Positions 43,630 through 53,008 are shown, numbered from the stretch's first letter. The stretch is 64,000 nt of DNA from CBDAPE01 sp965198325 (GCA_965198325.1 CBDAPE010000011.1:136968-200967), one strand, 5' to 3'. The notes: generated from the sequence alone by a model not told the origin. Program-made: numbers and translations.

Positions 43630-44360
43630 ATGACCGGCACGGCCCGCTGCGACACGGAAGCCATCGAAGCAGCCCTTGCGGCATCGCAGGCGCGGGTGTT
43701 GGCAGCCGAGGCGCAGATCGCTTCCCTGACGCTGATGATCGAGAAGCTCCGCCGCGCCCTCTACGGGCAGCGGTCCGAGTGCAAGGAACGGCTGCTCGCC
43801 CAGCTTGAGCTCGCCCTCGACGATCTCACGGCCGACGCCAGCGAGGACGATCTCGCGGCCGAGAAGGCTGCGGCCAAGACCACCGAGGTGAAGGGGTTCG
43901 TCCGTCGCAAGCCGTCGCGCAAACCCTTCCCTGAAGATCTGCCGCGCGAGCGGGTGGTGGTGCCGGGGCCTGGGTCCTGCGCGTGCTGCGGGTCGGAGCG
44001 GCTGTCGAAGATCGGCGAGGACGTGACGGAGACGCTGGAGGTGATCCCGCGCCAGTGGAAGGTGATCCAGACGGTGCGGGAGAAGTTCAACTGCCGGGAT
44101 TGCGAGAAGATCTCCCAACCGCCGGCGCCCTTCCATGCGACGCCGCGCGGCTGGGCGGGTCCCAACCTGCTGGCGACGATCCTCTTCGAGAAGTATGGGG
44201 CGCATCGGCCACTGAACCGGCAGAGCGAACGCTACGCGCGGGAAGGGATCGATCTCAGCGTCTCGACGCTGGCCGACCAGGTGGGCGCATGCGCTGTGGC
44301 GCTGAAGCCGCTGCACGACCTGATCGTGGCGCACGTGCTGGCGGCGGAACGTCTTCACGC
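43630..44360 (+). pseudogene. tnpC: IS66-family transposase (TnpC), split by IS256
   Basis: The first 244 codons of an IS66 TnpC: a leucine-zipper-like start (AALAASQARVLAAEAQIASL and LRRALYGQRSE), the zinc-binding block CACCGSERLSKIGEDVTETL and FNCRDCEKISQPPAP, and GWAGPNLLATILFEKYGAHR. The frame resumes after IS256 at 45702 as DDTPVPVLAKGKT. TnpA and TnpB of a full IS66 are not seen upstream. Interrupted and further truncated, so inactive. Confidence 0.85.
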
Positions 44361-45701
44361 GAGAGTGTCAGATATCTTGTGTAAATGAGTGCCGTGGGTC
44401 CAATATTTAGTATGGGAGGACCTACGATGAGGACTATCAGACCTGAACTTCTGGACGAACTTCTGGCCGATTACGAGAAGCCGGATGACCTGCTGGGCGA
44501 AGACGGGCTGTTCAAGCAGCTCAAGGCGGTGCTCTTGGAGCGGGCGCTTGACGCCGAGCTGAGCGATCACCTGGGCTACGAGAAGGGTGACCCGGCCGGT
44601 CGCGGCACGGGTAACAGCCGCAACGGCTACTCGGACAAGACGGTGCTGAGCGAGGATGGCGAGATCGATATCGCCGTGCCGCGCGACCGCACCGGCACGT
44701 TCGACCCGCTGATCGTGCCCAAGGGCGAACGCCGTCTCGAGGGCTTCGACGATCGCATCGTGTCGCTGTATGCCCGCGGCATGACGGTGCGCGAGATACG
44801 TGGCCATCTGCAGGAGCTTTACGGGGTCGCGGTTTCGCCGGACCTGATCAGCCGGGTCACCGACGCGGTACTCGAGGAGGTCCGCGAATGGCAGAACCGA
44901 CCGCTCGATGCGGTCTATCCGGTGGTGTTCTTTGACGCGCTGCGGGTCAAGATCCGCGACGAAGGCCTGGTGCGCAACAAAGCAGTCTACGTTGCACTGG
45001 CCCTCACCGCTGAAGGCGAGAAGGAGGTTCTCGGGCTGTGGATCGAGCAGACCGAAGGCGCCAAGTTCTGGCTCAAGGTGATGAACGACCTCAAGACCCG
45101 CGGCGTCGCTGACATCCTGATCGCCGTGGTCGACGGCCTCAAGGGCTTCCCCGAGGCGATAACAACGGTGTTCCCCGAGACCACGGTGCAGACCTGCATC
45201 GTGCATCTGATCCGCAGTTCGCTGGCGTTCGTGTCGTGGAAGGACCGAAAGAGGATCATGCCCGATATCAAGGCGATCTACCGCGCCGAAACCGCCGAGA
45301 CCGCGGCGGCCAAGCTCGACGAGTTCGAGGCCAAATGGGGCGAGCGCTATCCGGCGATCGCGCCCAGCTGGCGCCGCGCCTGGGAGCAGGTGGTGCCGAT
45401 GTTCGCGTTCCCGCCGGCGATCCGCAAGATGATCTACACCACCAACGCGCTGGAGAGCCTGCACCGATCTTTGCGCAAGATCATCAAGACACGCGGTAGC
45501 TTCCCCAACGACGAGGCGGCGGTCAAGCTGTTGTTCCTGGCGATCCGCAATGCCGGTGTCGGCTGGAAACGGCCTATTGAATGGACCGCCGCAATGGGGC
45601 AGTTTGCGATCCTGTTCGAGGATCGCTTTCCGGCCTCAGCGCGCTGAGGCCGGAAACAATGTCGCCCACGGCGTCACTTACACAGACAATCGGACACACC
45701 C
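44361..45701 (+). mobile_element. IS256-family insertion sequence inside IS66
   Basis: 1341-bp element flanked by a perfect 8-base duplication CTTCACGC (44353-44360 and 45702-45709). The ends GAGAGTGTCAGATATC and (inward) GGGTGTGTCCGATTGT are imperfect inverted repeats. Its insertion splits the IS66 transposase gene. The clean duplication shows a simple, recent transposition. Confidence 0.92.
44427..45647 (+). CDS. IS256-family (Mutator-type) transposase
   Basis: 406-residue DDE transposase. N-terminal DNA-binding part with SDHLGYEKGDPAGRGTGNSR, catalytic Asp in YPVVFFDALRVKIRDEG, second Asp in IAVVDGLKGFPEAI, the C-terminal helical insertion and the catalytic Glu in TNALESLHRSLRKIIKTRG. The ATG at 44427 follows a GGGAGG site; an ATG at 44385 lies within the terminal repeat. 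Intact frame; probably active. Confidence 0.92.
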   Translation: MRTIRPELLDELLADYEKPDDLLGEDGLFKQLKAVLLERALDAELSDHLGYEKGDPAGRGTGNSRNGYSDKTVLSEDGEIDIAVPRDRTGTFDPLIVPKGERRLEGFDDRIVSLYARGMTVREIRGHLQELYGVAVSPDLISRVTDAVLEEVREWQNRPLDAVYPVVFFDALRVKIRDEGLVRNKAVYVALALTAEGEKEVLGLWIEQTEGAKFWLKVMNDLKTRGVADILIAVVDGLKGFPEAITTVFPETTVQTCIVHLIRSSLAFVSWKDRKRIMPDIKAIYRAETAETAAAKLDEFEAKWGERYPAIAPSWRRAWEQVVPMFAFPPAIRKMIYTTNALESLHRSLRKIIKTRGSFPNDEAAVKLLFLAIRNAGVGWKRPIEWTAAMGQFAILFEDRFPASAR

Positions 45702-45797
45702 CTTCACGCTGACGACACGCCTGTGCCGGTGCTCGCCAAGGGCAAGACAGCCACAGCGCGGTCCTGGGTACATCCATGCGTGGATCGTCCGAGTTGA
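45702..45797 (+). pseudogene. tnpC: Continuation of the split IS66 transposase
   Basis: Removing IS256 and one duplication rejoins RLHA with DDTPVPVLAKGKTATARSW, the IS66 catalytic region (HADDTPVPVL). The frame breaks after about 30 codons with a stop at about 45797 where RDDRP would be expected, so the rest of IS66 is lost or frameshifted. Confidence 0.75.
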
Positions 45798-46079
45798 GCG
45801 TCTCTGCACCCATTGCCCGATAGAATTCCCTACTCTCACAATTGGGCTCTGTCCAGCCTCCTATGCGCGCGCAGCTTGGACGCCCGTCGTTATGGCAAAG
45901 TATCGACCCGCTGCGATTCCGGGGGACCAGCCGGAAGCAAGTCTTGACGACATACTCCTTTCGCCCTCAGAGGCCGGCCCACCCCCCTGTACCTCTCACG
46001 ACGCTTCAGCCGTTTCGGGGTGAAGACGTTGCTTAGCCATTTCCTCGACCTTCATCGCAGCAGTGCTGGCTGGCCACTG
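45798..46079. other. Unassigned sequence between IS remnants
   Basis: No coding or repeat feature is recognised. Probably degraded insertion-sequence DNA. Confidence 0.35.
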
Positions 46080-46419
46080 GCTTCGCCGGAGCGCGTAGCG
46101 CGGAGGGGAGACTATCAGGCCTTGCGATGCCTGTCCGGCGTCGCTCCCGTGACCAAGCGGTCCCGCAAGTCGCTGATCGTCATACGACGTCTCGCAGCCC
46201 ACAACCGGCTCCAGGACGCCGTCTACCACTGGGCCGGGGTCGCGATACAGCACGACCCCGTCAGCTAGGCGAAATACGCCGCGCTGCGTGCCCGCGGCCA
46301 CGGCCACGCTCGTGCGCTTCGCGGCGTCGCCGACCGCCTGCTCGGCGTCGCCTGCGCGATGCTCGAAAACCAGACCGTCTTCAATCCCGCCTTCGCGAGA
46401 CAACCCCATGCAGCCTGAC
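46080..46419 (+). pseudogene. IS110-family transposase, C-terminal remnant
   Basis: About 110 codons of an IS110-type transposase C-terminal (helix-hairpin-helix) domain: GDYQALRCLSGVAPVTKRSR, VIRRLAAHNRLQDAVYHW and KYAALRARGHGHARALRG. An in-frame TAG (46266-46268) sits after HDPVS. The N-terminal catalytic half is missing. It is not the partner of the N-terminal fragment at 59902, whose sequence is of a different subgroup as far as can be judged. Confidence 0.72.
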
Positions 46420-46812
46420 GCAGGACCCAAACCGGGCGCGCAGCACGCGTACTCGCGCGTGCCCGATCTCTCTTTACAAATTGTGGGGAGTCCCCCCCAA
46501 GCCACGGAGCGCATCAGCAGGAGCTACGCTCTAGCCTTGGTGGGAGGCCACGACCACACTCTCGGAGGTCGTAGCTGCAGAGCTTCCCGGTACCCTATAG
46601 GTACTTGAACAATAGGCACAGGAGACCCGTCCAGCCCTCTCCCGATCAGGAGACAGCGCAGCGGTCTCCGAACGATCTATCTCCTGGCTACTCAGGCCAT
46701 CTCCTGACCATGATCCGAGTCAGACTAAACACCAGATACAGGCGAGCCGCGTGGAGCGGACAGTCCAAGCACAGGCAGAGCGTTGCGGCATGCCGCAATC
46801 AGAGGGTGCGGC
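46420..46812. other. Gene-free interval
   Basis: Between the IS110 remnant and the next minus-strand gene. No gene, clear promoter or repeat is seen. Confidence 0.4.
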
Positions 46813-47415
46813 TCACGTTCCGCAGTTCCAGCCCATTGTCTCGGTCCTTTTCGCGAATTCGGCCGTGATCGTGTAGCTCGCTCGGCCTCCAATGCGCGTA
46901 CCCTTCACCTCGATCGTCAATGAACCGCCCGTTGCCGCGATGATCTCGCCCACCGTCTCCCCCGGTGGGAGCAAGACCTGGTAATCGGTTTCGGTGTTAT
47001 AGCTGGTCAGATTGCGGACAACCGTCGCGGGGAATGTGCTGCCTCCCAAGGTGATGCGCACGTCCTCCCGGTAGACGGGCTCGTCGCCCACCAGGCCCAG
47101 CCACAGGCTACGAATCGGATTGTCGAAAAACCGTTCGGCCCGTGGATCGTCGCGATGCCTGGGGAAGGAGAGGATGGCGCGGACCGGCGCTTCCCCGTCG
47201 CGACAGCTCAGCTCCAGCATCAGTGGCACGATCCCGTCGTCGCCGGCGGACAGCGCGCCGGCCGGGCTGCGGACTTCGGCCCGGTCTGGAAGGATGTGGA
47301 GCCAATGGCCCTTGCCGTCGTTGCTGGCGGCATAGCCATGGCGCTCGGCCGTCGGTGCGCCGGCAGGAATAACGCAGAGAGCGGTTACGAGGAGGACGCG
47401 CCAGAGCGGATGCAC
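46813..47415 (-). CDS. Hypothetical exported protein
   Basis: 200 residues from a GTG at 47415, giving an N-terminal signal peptide (HPLWRVLLVTALCVIPAGAP). An open frame reaches 47544 but the extra part is basic and not signal-like. The mature part alternates strands and glycines (DGIVPLMLELSCRDGE, WLGLVGDEPVYREDVRI, GSLTIEVKGTRIGGRASYT), suggesting a secreted beta-rich domain, with one possible disulfide (about Cys-110 and the Cys in the C-terminal WNCGT). No family recognised. Confidence 0.5.
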   Translation of the reverse strand: MHPLWRVLLVTALCVIPAGAPTAERHGYAASNDGKGHWLHILPDRAEVRSPAGALSAGDDGIVPLMLELSCRDGEAPVRAILSFPRHRDDPRAERFFDNPIRSLWLGLVGDEPVYREDVRITLGGSTFPATVVRNLTSYNTETDYQVLLPPGETVGEIIAATGGSLTIEVKGTRIGGRASYTITAEFAKRTETMGWNCGT

Positions 47416-47581
47416 GAGATCGGTTCGATCCGCCGCCACTTCAACGGCACAATCACTGCCGTCATCGTAGCGCCTTCGCCACGGGACCACCTCGCGCCGA
47501 AACCGCGCCCCGGTCCTGTCCACCCTCGGGGATCTGCGGGCCATCGCGATGCACCGTCCCGGAATTCACGGTTCACCGAAG

Positions 47582-48067
47582 CTACTTGTCGTCCGGTTCC
47601 CTCATCACTATCTCGGGCTCCTCCGTCACCTCCTCCTCGTCGACAAAGGCAATGTGCATCCCAAACCCGGAGAAGACCTGGAGCATCCGGCCGAACGCAG
47701 CGAGGTCCAGCTCCACATCGTCGATGTGAATCACCGTGCCGCCCTCCGCGTCGTCCTCGATATGGCACCTGAGCACCTGGCCCCGCGGCACCCACTGGTT
47801 GCCCCTTTCGGGGTACTCGATCTGCGGAAGACCCGGCGGAATCTCGGTCAAGGTCGGGTCCACGCCCGCCGCGAACTCGTCCTGGGCTTCGAGCATTCCG
47901 TTGAACAGTTCCAGCACCTCCGCGTCGGTCATGGTCGCGAGCGCCGGACCAGCCTGCAGATGGACGCCCCTAATGGAAGGGTCGGCGTACTCGATGACCG
48001 CCGTTTCGTCCTCACGGCTGATCCGTACCTGGTCGGGCGAGGCCGGCCGCGGTCTCCTCAGTCGCAT
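47582..48067 (-). CDS. Hypothetical acidic protein
   Basis: 161-residue protein with the readable blocks DETAVIEYADPSIRGVHLQA, LELFNGMLEAQDEFAA and IHIDDVELDLAAFGRML, and an acidic tail (DEEEVTEEPE). Codon use is like its neighbours and the frame is clean, so it is probably a real gene. It precedes topB-recQ on the same strand after a 188-base gap, suggesting membership of the same mobile module. No function can be assigned. Confidence 0.6.
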   Translation of the reverse strand: MRLRRPRPASPDQVRISREDETAVIEYADPSIRGVHLQAGPALATMTDAEVLELFNGMLEAQDEFAAGVDPTLTEIPPGLPQIEYPERGNQWVPRGQVLRCHIEDDAEGGTVIHIDDVELDLAAFGRMLQVFSGFGMHIAFVDEEEVTEEPEIVMREPDDK

Positions 48068-48255
48068 CCGTCCTCCGCCGCAGAGCGTCGGTGCTGCGCT
48101 CGTATTGCGGCGTTCCGAATTTCTCGATTCAATTTCAGCACCTCCCGCATCGCTTACGCGCCGAACCCATCACAAGAAGCATGTTTGCCGGCACACTCCG
48201 AATTCCGAACAGGCCAAATGCCTGACCATCAATTTCAACGCAACCCGTGACCACG

Positions 48256-50571
48256 CTACAGCCAACCCCGCTCGCGGAATGCAGCGAGGTCCACGCCGGC
48301 CGGCGCGTACCAGCCATCCACCCCGTATCGGGCGCCCATGCTAAACGCGACTTCCTTGTTTCCGTAGGGAATCCGAAGCGGCGTCGCCGATCCCGCACTT
48401 GTCTGTGCCGCACCGGATGGGGGTCCGGTCCCGACACGCTCCGACCCGGACGCTCGACCTCGCCCCGTCGCTTTCCGTCGCTCACTGCCGGGCTGAGCTC
48501 TCCCCGCCTTACGCGTCTTCCCGCCCTGTGACCGGGTGCCAGCCGGCCCGCCGGCCGAATGTGCTGCCTCCTGCCCCGGATTCCGCCTCGGGGCGTTCTC
48601 ATCCAGAAACGTGCGGCACACCGCCGCCGATTTCGTGTATCCACGCGGTGGCTTGATCCCCTTGCTCTTCGCGATCGAGGCCGCAAACTTCCGCATCTTC
48701 GCCGTCGGCGGACGATCTCCGTCACTGCCATTGGCTTCGCCGAGGACCGCAGCCTCTCCATCGCTGCGACGTTCCCCGAGCCTGCCGATGATGCGCCGGG
48801 CCGAATCGCACACCGCGTCGATCGCCCCCATCATCTCCTGCCGTCCGGTCAGGATATTGTCAAGCAGGCACTCGAACTCCGCCGTCACGCCGGGGTCCAC
48901 CAGCGCCGCATCGGCCCGCTCCAGAACCCCGAACAGCGCGAGGCCCCGGTCGGTAGGCACGATGTTCTTCCCCTGCGCCGCCAGGAACCCCTGCTTCTTC
49001 AGCCCTGAGATGATTTCGGCCCGCGTCGCCGGCGTGCCGATACCCTTCGCCTCCTTGAGACGATCCCGGAGCGCCTCGTCCTCGACGAAGCGCCACGCGT
49101 TCTGCATCGCCTCGATCAACGTACCTTCCCGGTAGCGGGGCGGGGGACGCGTCTCCTTGTCCTCGATTTCCGGATCGCCGAGCCGCGCGGTTTCCCCGTC
49201 GCGCAGGTGCGGCAGCGCATGCGCCGCCTCGCCCTTTTCCTCGTCGGGCCGCCAGTCCGGAAACGCGTCCCGCCAGCCGGCTTCGATGGTCTGGCGCCCC
49301 GTAGTCCGGAACTCAAAGCCCCGCACGTCCATCGTCACCGTGGTCTGCCGGTGGCGGTAGTCCGGCATGACCGAGGCCAGGTAGGACCGCGCGACCGCAT
49401 CGAACAGCTTCTTCTCGTCCGCCGAGAGACGAGGCCAGACATCGCGCAGGTCGCCGATCCGGTTCACGTTGGGAACGATCGCGTGATGGCTCGCGCCCTC
49501 CAGCCCCTTGTCGTGGAAGGCGCCGTTCCGCCCCTTGCGGATCGCCGGCGGCGACGGCACCGGGATATCCGCATAGGACCTGCCCGCCTGGAACCCCGCG
49601 ACGATCTTCGGTACGTCCGCGGTCGCGGTCTCCGGCAGGTAGCGCACCTCGGCCCGGGGGTAGGTCAGGATCTTCTTGCCCTCCCCGTCATAGAGTTCCT
49701 GCGCCACCTCCAGCGTCTTCGATGCCGACCAGCCGAAACGCGTGCTGCACAGCTTCTGCAAAGAGGGCAGGTCGTGCAGACGCGGCGGGCGCTGGCGCTT
49801 GTCCTCCACGCGCACCTGAAGCGGGCCCTCGAAGTCCCGCGCCGTCTCGACGACCGCCTCCGCCTTGCCGCGCTCGACGATGCGCTCCTTCGGTGCATGC
49901 CGCATCTTGAATTCGCCGCCTTCGGCGTGCGCGGTCGCCACCACTTCGAAATACCCCACCGGCACGAAGTCCCGGATCTCCAGCTCCCGCCGGCACGCGA
50001 TTGCCAGCGTCGGCGTCTTGACCCGGCCGATCCCGATCACGCCCCGCGAGCCCCGGCCCAGCGTCACCGTCGCCGTCCGGGTCAGGGAGAGGTTGTAGAT
50101 CTGGTCCGCCTGCCGGCGCGCCACCGCCGCCTCGTAGAGCCGCGCGTGCTCGCCGTTGGGCCGCGCGCGCCCAAACGCCGCGCGGATGGTTTCCGCGTCC
50201 TGGGCCGTGAACAGCACCCGCAGCACCTCGCCCCGGTAGCGGCAGTGCTCCAGTATCTCCTGGCCGATCAGCTGCCCCTCGCGGTCGCAGTCGGTGGCGA
50301 GCCACACCCGCTCGGCCGTCTTCAGCGCGGCCCGGATGGCCTTCAGCTTTGCCGCCTTGTTGCCGCCGGTGGCGGGCTTGGTGCCGTAGAGCCCGTCCGG
50401 CTTCAGCAATGCCGTCGACCAGCGCTTCCAGTCCGGGTTGACGTCCTCGGGCTCGCACAGGTCGAGCAGGTGGCCCTCCGCCGCGTGAACCGCGCCGTAG
50501 CGCGAGCCCACGGCGCCCCGCACATCCTTCGCTTGGCTGGCCTTCTCGGTGATGACGATTTGGCGCGTCAT
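48256..50571 (-). CDS. topB: DNA topoisomerase III with C-terminal DUF5710 domain
   Basis: 771-residue type IA topoisomerase: an N-terminal TOPRIM domain (about 1-140) with ITEKASQAKDV and metal-binding DCDREGQLIG, the gate domains, and the catalytic tyrosine in TYPRAEVRYLPET. GIGTPATRAEIISGLKKQGF marks domain IV. The last 45 residues (IPYGNKEVAFSMGARYGVDG, WYAPAGVDLAAF) form a DUF5710-like domain known from plasmid primases and similar enzymes. It decatenates single-stranded-gap DNA. ATG overlaps the recQ stop (ATGA), so the two should be translated together. Confidence 0.92.
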   Translation of the reverse strand: MTRQIVITEKASQAKDVRGAVGSRYGAVHAAEGHLLDLCEPEDVNPDWKRWSTALLKPDGLYGTKPATGGNKAAKLKAIRAALKTAERVWLATDCDREGQLIGQEILEHCRYRGEVLRVLFTAQDAETIRAAFGRARPNGEHARLYEAAVARRQADQIYNLSLTRTATVTLGRGSRGVIGIGRVKTPTLAIACRRELEIRDFVPVGYFEVVATAHAEGGEFKMRHAPKERIVERGKAEAVVETARDFEGPLQVRVEDKRQRPPRLHDLPSLQKLCSTRFGWSASKTLEVAQELYDGEGKKILTYPRAEVRYLPETATADVPKIVAGFQAGRSYADIPVPSPPAIRKGRNGAFHDKGLEGASHHAIVPNVNRIGDLRDVWPRLSADEKKLFDAVARSYLASVMPDYRHRQTTVTMDVRGFEFRTTGRQTIEAGWRDAFPDWRPDEEKGEAAHALPHLRDGETARLGDPEIEDKETRPPPRYREGTLIEAMQNAWRFVEDEALRDRLKEAKGIGTPATRAEIISGLKKQGFLAAQGKNIVPTDRGLALFGVLERADAALVDPGVTAEFECLLDNILTGRQEMMGAIDAVCDSARRIIGRLGERRSDGEAAVLGEANGSDGDRPPTAKMRKFAASIAKSKGIKPPRGYTKSAAVCRTFLDENAPRRNPGQEAAHSAGGPAGTRSQGGKTRKAGRAQPGSERRKATGRGRASGSERVGTGPPSGAAQTSAGSATPLRIPYGNKEVAFSMGARYGVDGWYAPAGVDLAAFRERGWL

Positions 50572-52547
50572 GGCGCACTCTCGCGCGCGGCCCTGCCGTC
50601 TTCCCCGTCGGCCGTCGCGGCCGCGATGGCGGCCAGGAACGGCGCGGCGAACTCCTTCAGCTTGGCCGCGCCCACGCCGTTGACCTCGGCGAACTCCCCT
50701 TCGGTGCGCGGCCGGCGGCGCACCATGTCGATCAGCGTGCGGTCGGGGAACACGATATAGGCCGGCACGCCGCGTTCCCGCGCGATCTCCAGGCGCAGCG
50801 CCTTGAGGGCGCCCAGCAGCGCCGTGTCGCCGCCGGCCAGGGGCGGTTCCTCCATATCCCCGCGAACCCTGCCGGAGTCCCGCGCCTTCCCGGGCGTGCG
50901 CGCGATGACGGCGTCCTCGCGGTAGAGGAATTCGCCGTCGCCGCGCAGCAGGCCCAGGCCCTTCTCCGTGATCCCGATCCCCCCATAGCCCCCGATGTCG
51001 ATCCGCAGAAACCCGGTCGCCACCATCTGGCGGATCAGCGAGCGCCACTCGTTCTTGCCGCGCTCCGCGCCCACCCCGAAGGTCGGCAGGCGGTCGTGGC
51101 CGAAGCGGCCGATCTTCTCGGTCACGGTCCCCCGCAGGATGTCGATCAGGTGCGCGGCCCCGAAGCGCTGGCCCGACCGGTAGGCGGCCGAGAGGATCTT
51201 CCGCGCGTCCTCGGTCCCGTCGACGCGCTCCGACGGATCCAGGCAGACGTCGCAGTTGCCGCAAGCGTCGATCCCCTCCCCGAAATACTCCAGCAGCGCC
51301 ACACGCCGGCAGGCCGGCGCCTCGCAGTAGCCGAGCAAGGCATCGAGGCGCTTGTGCTCCCGGCGCTTGCGGTCGGGCCTCGCATCCTCGTCCTCGATGA
51401 ACTGCCGGCGCATCCTGATGTCCTCGAGGCCGTAGACCATGTGAGCCTCGGCCGGGGCGCCGTCGCGGCCCGCGCGTCCGATCTCCTGGTAATACGCCTC
51501 CACACTGCCGGGAAGATCGGTATGGAAGACGTAGCGCACGTCCGCCTTGTCGATCCCCATGCCGAAGGCGATGGTGGCGACGATCACCACGCCCGGCTCG
51601 GTCATGAAGATGTTCTGGTGCGCCTCCCGCTCCTCCTTCTCCATTCCGGCGTGGTAGGGGAGCGCGCGGACCCCGTCCGCCGCCAGCATGGCGGCGGTCT
51701 CTTCGGTCTTCCGGCGCGACAGGCAGTAGACGATGCCGCTCTCGCCCTCGTGACGTGCGATGAAGCTCGTGAGCTGGCGCTTCCAGTCGCGCTTCATCTC
51801 CACCACGAGTCTGATGTTGGGACGGTCGAAGCCGAGCACGAACTGCTCGGCCCGTCCGCCGAACAGCCTGTCCACGATGTCGTTCCGCGTCACCTCATCG
51901 GCGGTCGCCGTCAGTGCCGCGATGGGGACGCCGGGGAAGAAATCGCGGAGCCGGCAGAGGTCCTCGTATTCCGGCCGGAAGGCCGGGCCCCACTGCGAGA
52001 TGCAATGGGCCTCGTCGATGGCGAAGAGCCTGACCGGGAGCCGGGCGAGCGCCGCCAGCATGCGCTCCGTCATCAGCCGCTCGGGGGCCATGTAGAGAAG
52101 CCGCGTCCGGCCCTCCGCCGCCCGGCGCCAGGCCGCAACGTTGGCGCCTCTGTCGTTCGCGGAGTTGATGCAGTCGGCCGCCACGCCCGCCAGCCTGAGC
52201 GCGGACACCTGGTCCTGCATCAGAGCGATCAGGGGGGACACCACCACCGTGATACCTTCCATGACCAGGGCGGGGATCTGGAAGCAGAGCGACTTGCCCG
52301 AGCCCGTCGGCATCACGGTGAGTGCATGGCGGCCGTCGAGGAGCGCTTCGATCACGGCCTCCTGGCCCGGACGGAACCCCTCGAAGCCGAAGACCTCCCG
52401 CAGCGCCCCACGTGCCGCGGTCAACCGACTATCCGCCGCGTCCGGCGGCCGCGCGGCTTCCCCCGATGACGAATCTGCCGGGCGGCTTGACGGTCCCGGC
52501 GGTTCGCTCCCTTCGACGGTCTCAGGCCGCCGGTACGCCCGCTCCAT
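50568..52547 (-). CDS. recQ: RecQ-family ATP-dependent DNA helicase
   Basis: About 659 residues from the ATG at 52547; a GTG at 52607 in the same frame is possible, and neither has a clear ribosome site. Helicase domain 1 has Walker A PTGSGKSLCF, DEAHCISQWG and SALTATAD-like LTATADEV. Domain 2 has GIVYCLSRRKTEE and the QEIGRAGRDG arginine finger. Next come the RecQ zinc module (CRRVALLEYFGE with CGNCDVC), a winged helix and an HRDC domain (VFPDRTLIDMVRRRP). The first 40 residues are Pro/Arg-rich and disordered. Coupled by overlap to topB, the usual functional partner of RecQ in resolving recombination intermediates. Confidence 0.92.
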   Translation of the reverse strand: MERAYRRPETVEGSEPPGPSSRPADSSSGEAARPPDAADSRLTAARGALREVFGFEGFRPGQEAVIEALLDGRHALTVMPTGSGKSLCFQIPALVMEGITVVVSPLIALMQDQVSALRLAGVAADCINSANDRGANVAAWRRAAEGRTRLLYMAPERLMTERMLAALARLPVRLFAIDEAHCISQWGPAFRPEYEDLCRLRDFFPGVPIAALTATADEVTRNDIVDRLFGGRAEQFVLGFDRPNIRLVVEMKRDWKRQLTSFIARHEGESGIVYCLSRRKTEETAAMLAADGVRALPYHAGMEKEEREAHQNIFMTEPGVVIVATIAFGMGIDKADVRYVFHTDLPGSVEAYYQEIGRAGRDGAPAEAHMVYGLEDIRMRRQFIEDEDARPDRKRREHKRLDALLGYCEAPACRRVALLEYFGEGIDACGNCDVCLDPSERVDGTEDARKILSAAYRSGQRFGAAHLIDILRGTVTEKIGRFGHDRLPTFGVGAERGKNEWRSLIRQMVATGFLRIDIGGYGGIGITEKGLGLLRGDGEFLYREDAVIARTPGKARDSGRVRGDMEEPPLAGGDTALLGALKALRLEIARERGVPAYIVFPDRTLIDMVRRRPRTEGEFAEVNGVGAAKLKEFAAPFLAAIAAATADGEDGRAARESAP

Positions 52548-52753
52548 CAGGCGCGCACCCGGCTGCGGCCCAGCACGCCGTCGCCGCCGGGCTGCACCGC
52601 GATCCACCTTCCGACGGCCCTTCGCCGCCGGTCCCGGGCAGTCGAAACCGGACTTGTGCGATCGTCCGGTTGACGAAGAGATCCCCTATCCGCAACCCGG
52701 CGAATCATGGAGAACTCGTACCACGAATCACCCCGCTCGAGCGATTATCAATT

Positions 52754-52800
52754 GCGACTGAAAATTTTCCACTTTTGTCGATCGAAAATTTCTCACTTTG
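52754..52800. repeat. Terminal end of a second IS21-type element (right end)
   Basis: GCGACTGAAAATTTTCCACT followed by AAAATTTCTCACTTT is the inverted counterpart of the end at 57333-57384 (GCGACTATAAATTTCCCATT ... AAAATTTCTCACTTTT). The double internal repeat is typical of IS21 family ends. Reading inward it points to the right, toward the istA fragment at 56794-57270. Confidence 0.75.
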
Positions 52801-52810
52801 AGCGTGCGGT

Positions 52811-52841
52811 CGTACCCCCAGATGCAGTGTTTGGGGGTACG
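52811..52841. repeat. Perfect 10-bp inverted repeat
   Basis: CGTACCCCCA and TGGGGGTACG with an 11-base loop. First of two adjacent large hairpins just inside the IS21 end. Confidence 0.6.
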
Positions 52842-52861
52842 GACTTGGTCGAGCTGTAGGT

Positions 52862-52911
52862 AACCGGGTTGGCGCAGCGACCGCCAAGAGTCTGGCGGCG
52901 ACAACCCGGTT
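52862..52911. repeat. Nested 50-base inverted repeat next to a DnaA box
   Basis: Outer arms AACCGGGTTG and CAACCCGGTT, inner arms CCGCCA and TGGCGG, all perfect. Overlaps by two bases the DnaA box at 52910-52918. Could be an origin-related or single-strand initiation structure, or an element of a transcriptional terminator. Confidence 0.5.
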
Positions 52912-52918
52912 ATCCACA
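52910..52918 (+). promoter_or_regulatory. Consensus DnaA box TTATCCACA
   Basis: TTATCCACA, identical to the strict DnaA-binding consensus, directly after the nested inverted repeat. A single box, with no rep gene nearby, so its role is uncertain; a chance match in 64 kb is possible but its context is suggestive. Confidence 0.45.
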
Positions 52919-53008
52919 GCGGGCGGGTGTCACCGCTCCTGACTCCGTTTGAGTCGGCGATCACTCGGCGGCTCTTTTCCTGCGTCGATCCGAGCGAACG
53001 CTTCCCGC

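Larger units (their letters stand above)
52608..53008. other. Gene-free interval with IS21 end, hairpins and a DnaA box
   Basis: Contains, from left to right, an IS21-type terminal repeat, two large perfect inverted repeats and a consensus DnaA box, listed separately. No protein-coding gene is supported. Confidence 0.5.

Noticed and set aside
49207..52469. Long antisense frames (517 and 457 codons) over topB and recQ
   Set aside because: Shadows of real genes on the opposite strand; no family-like sequence.
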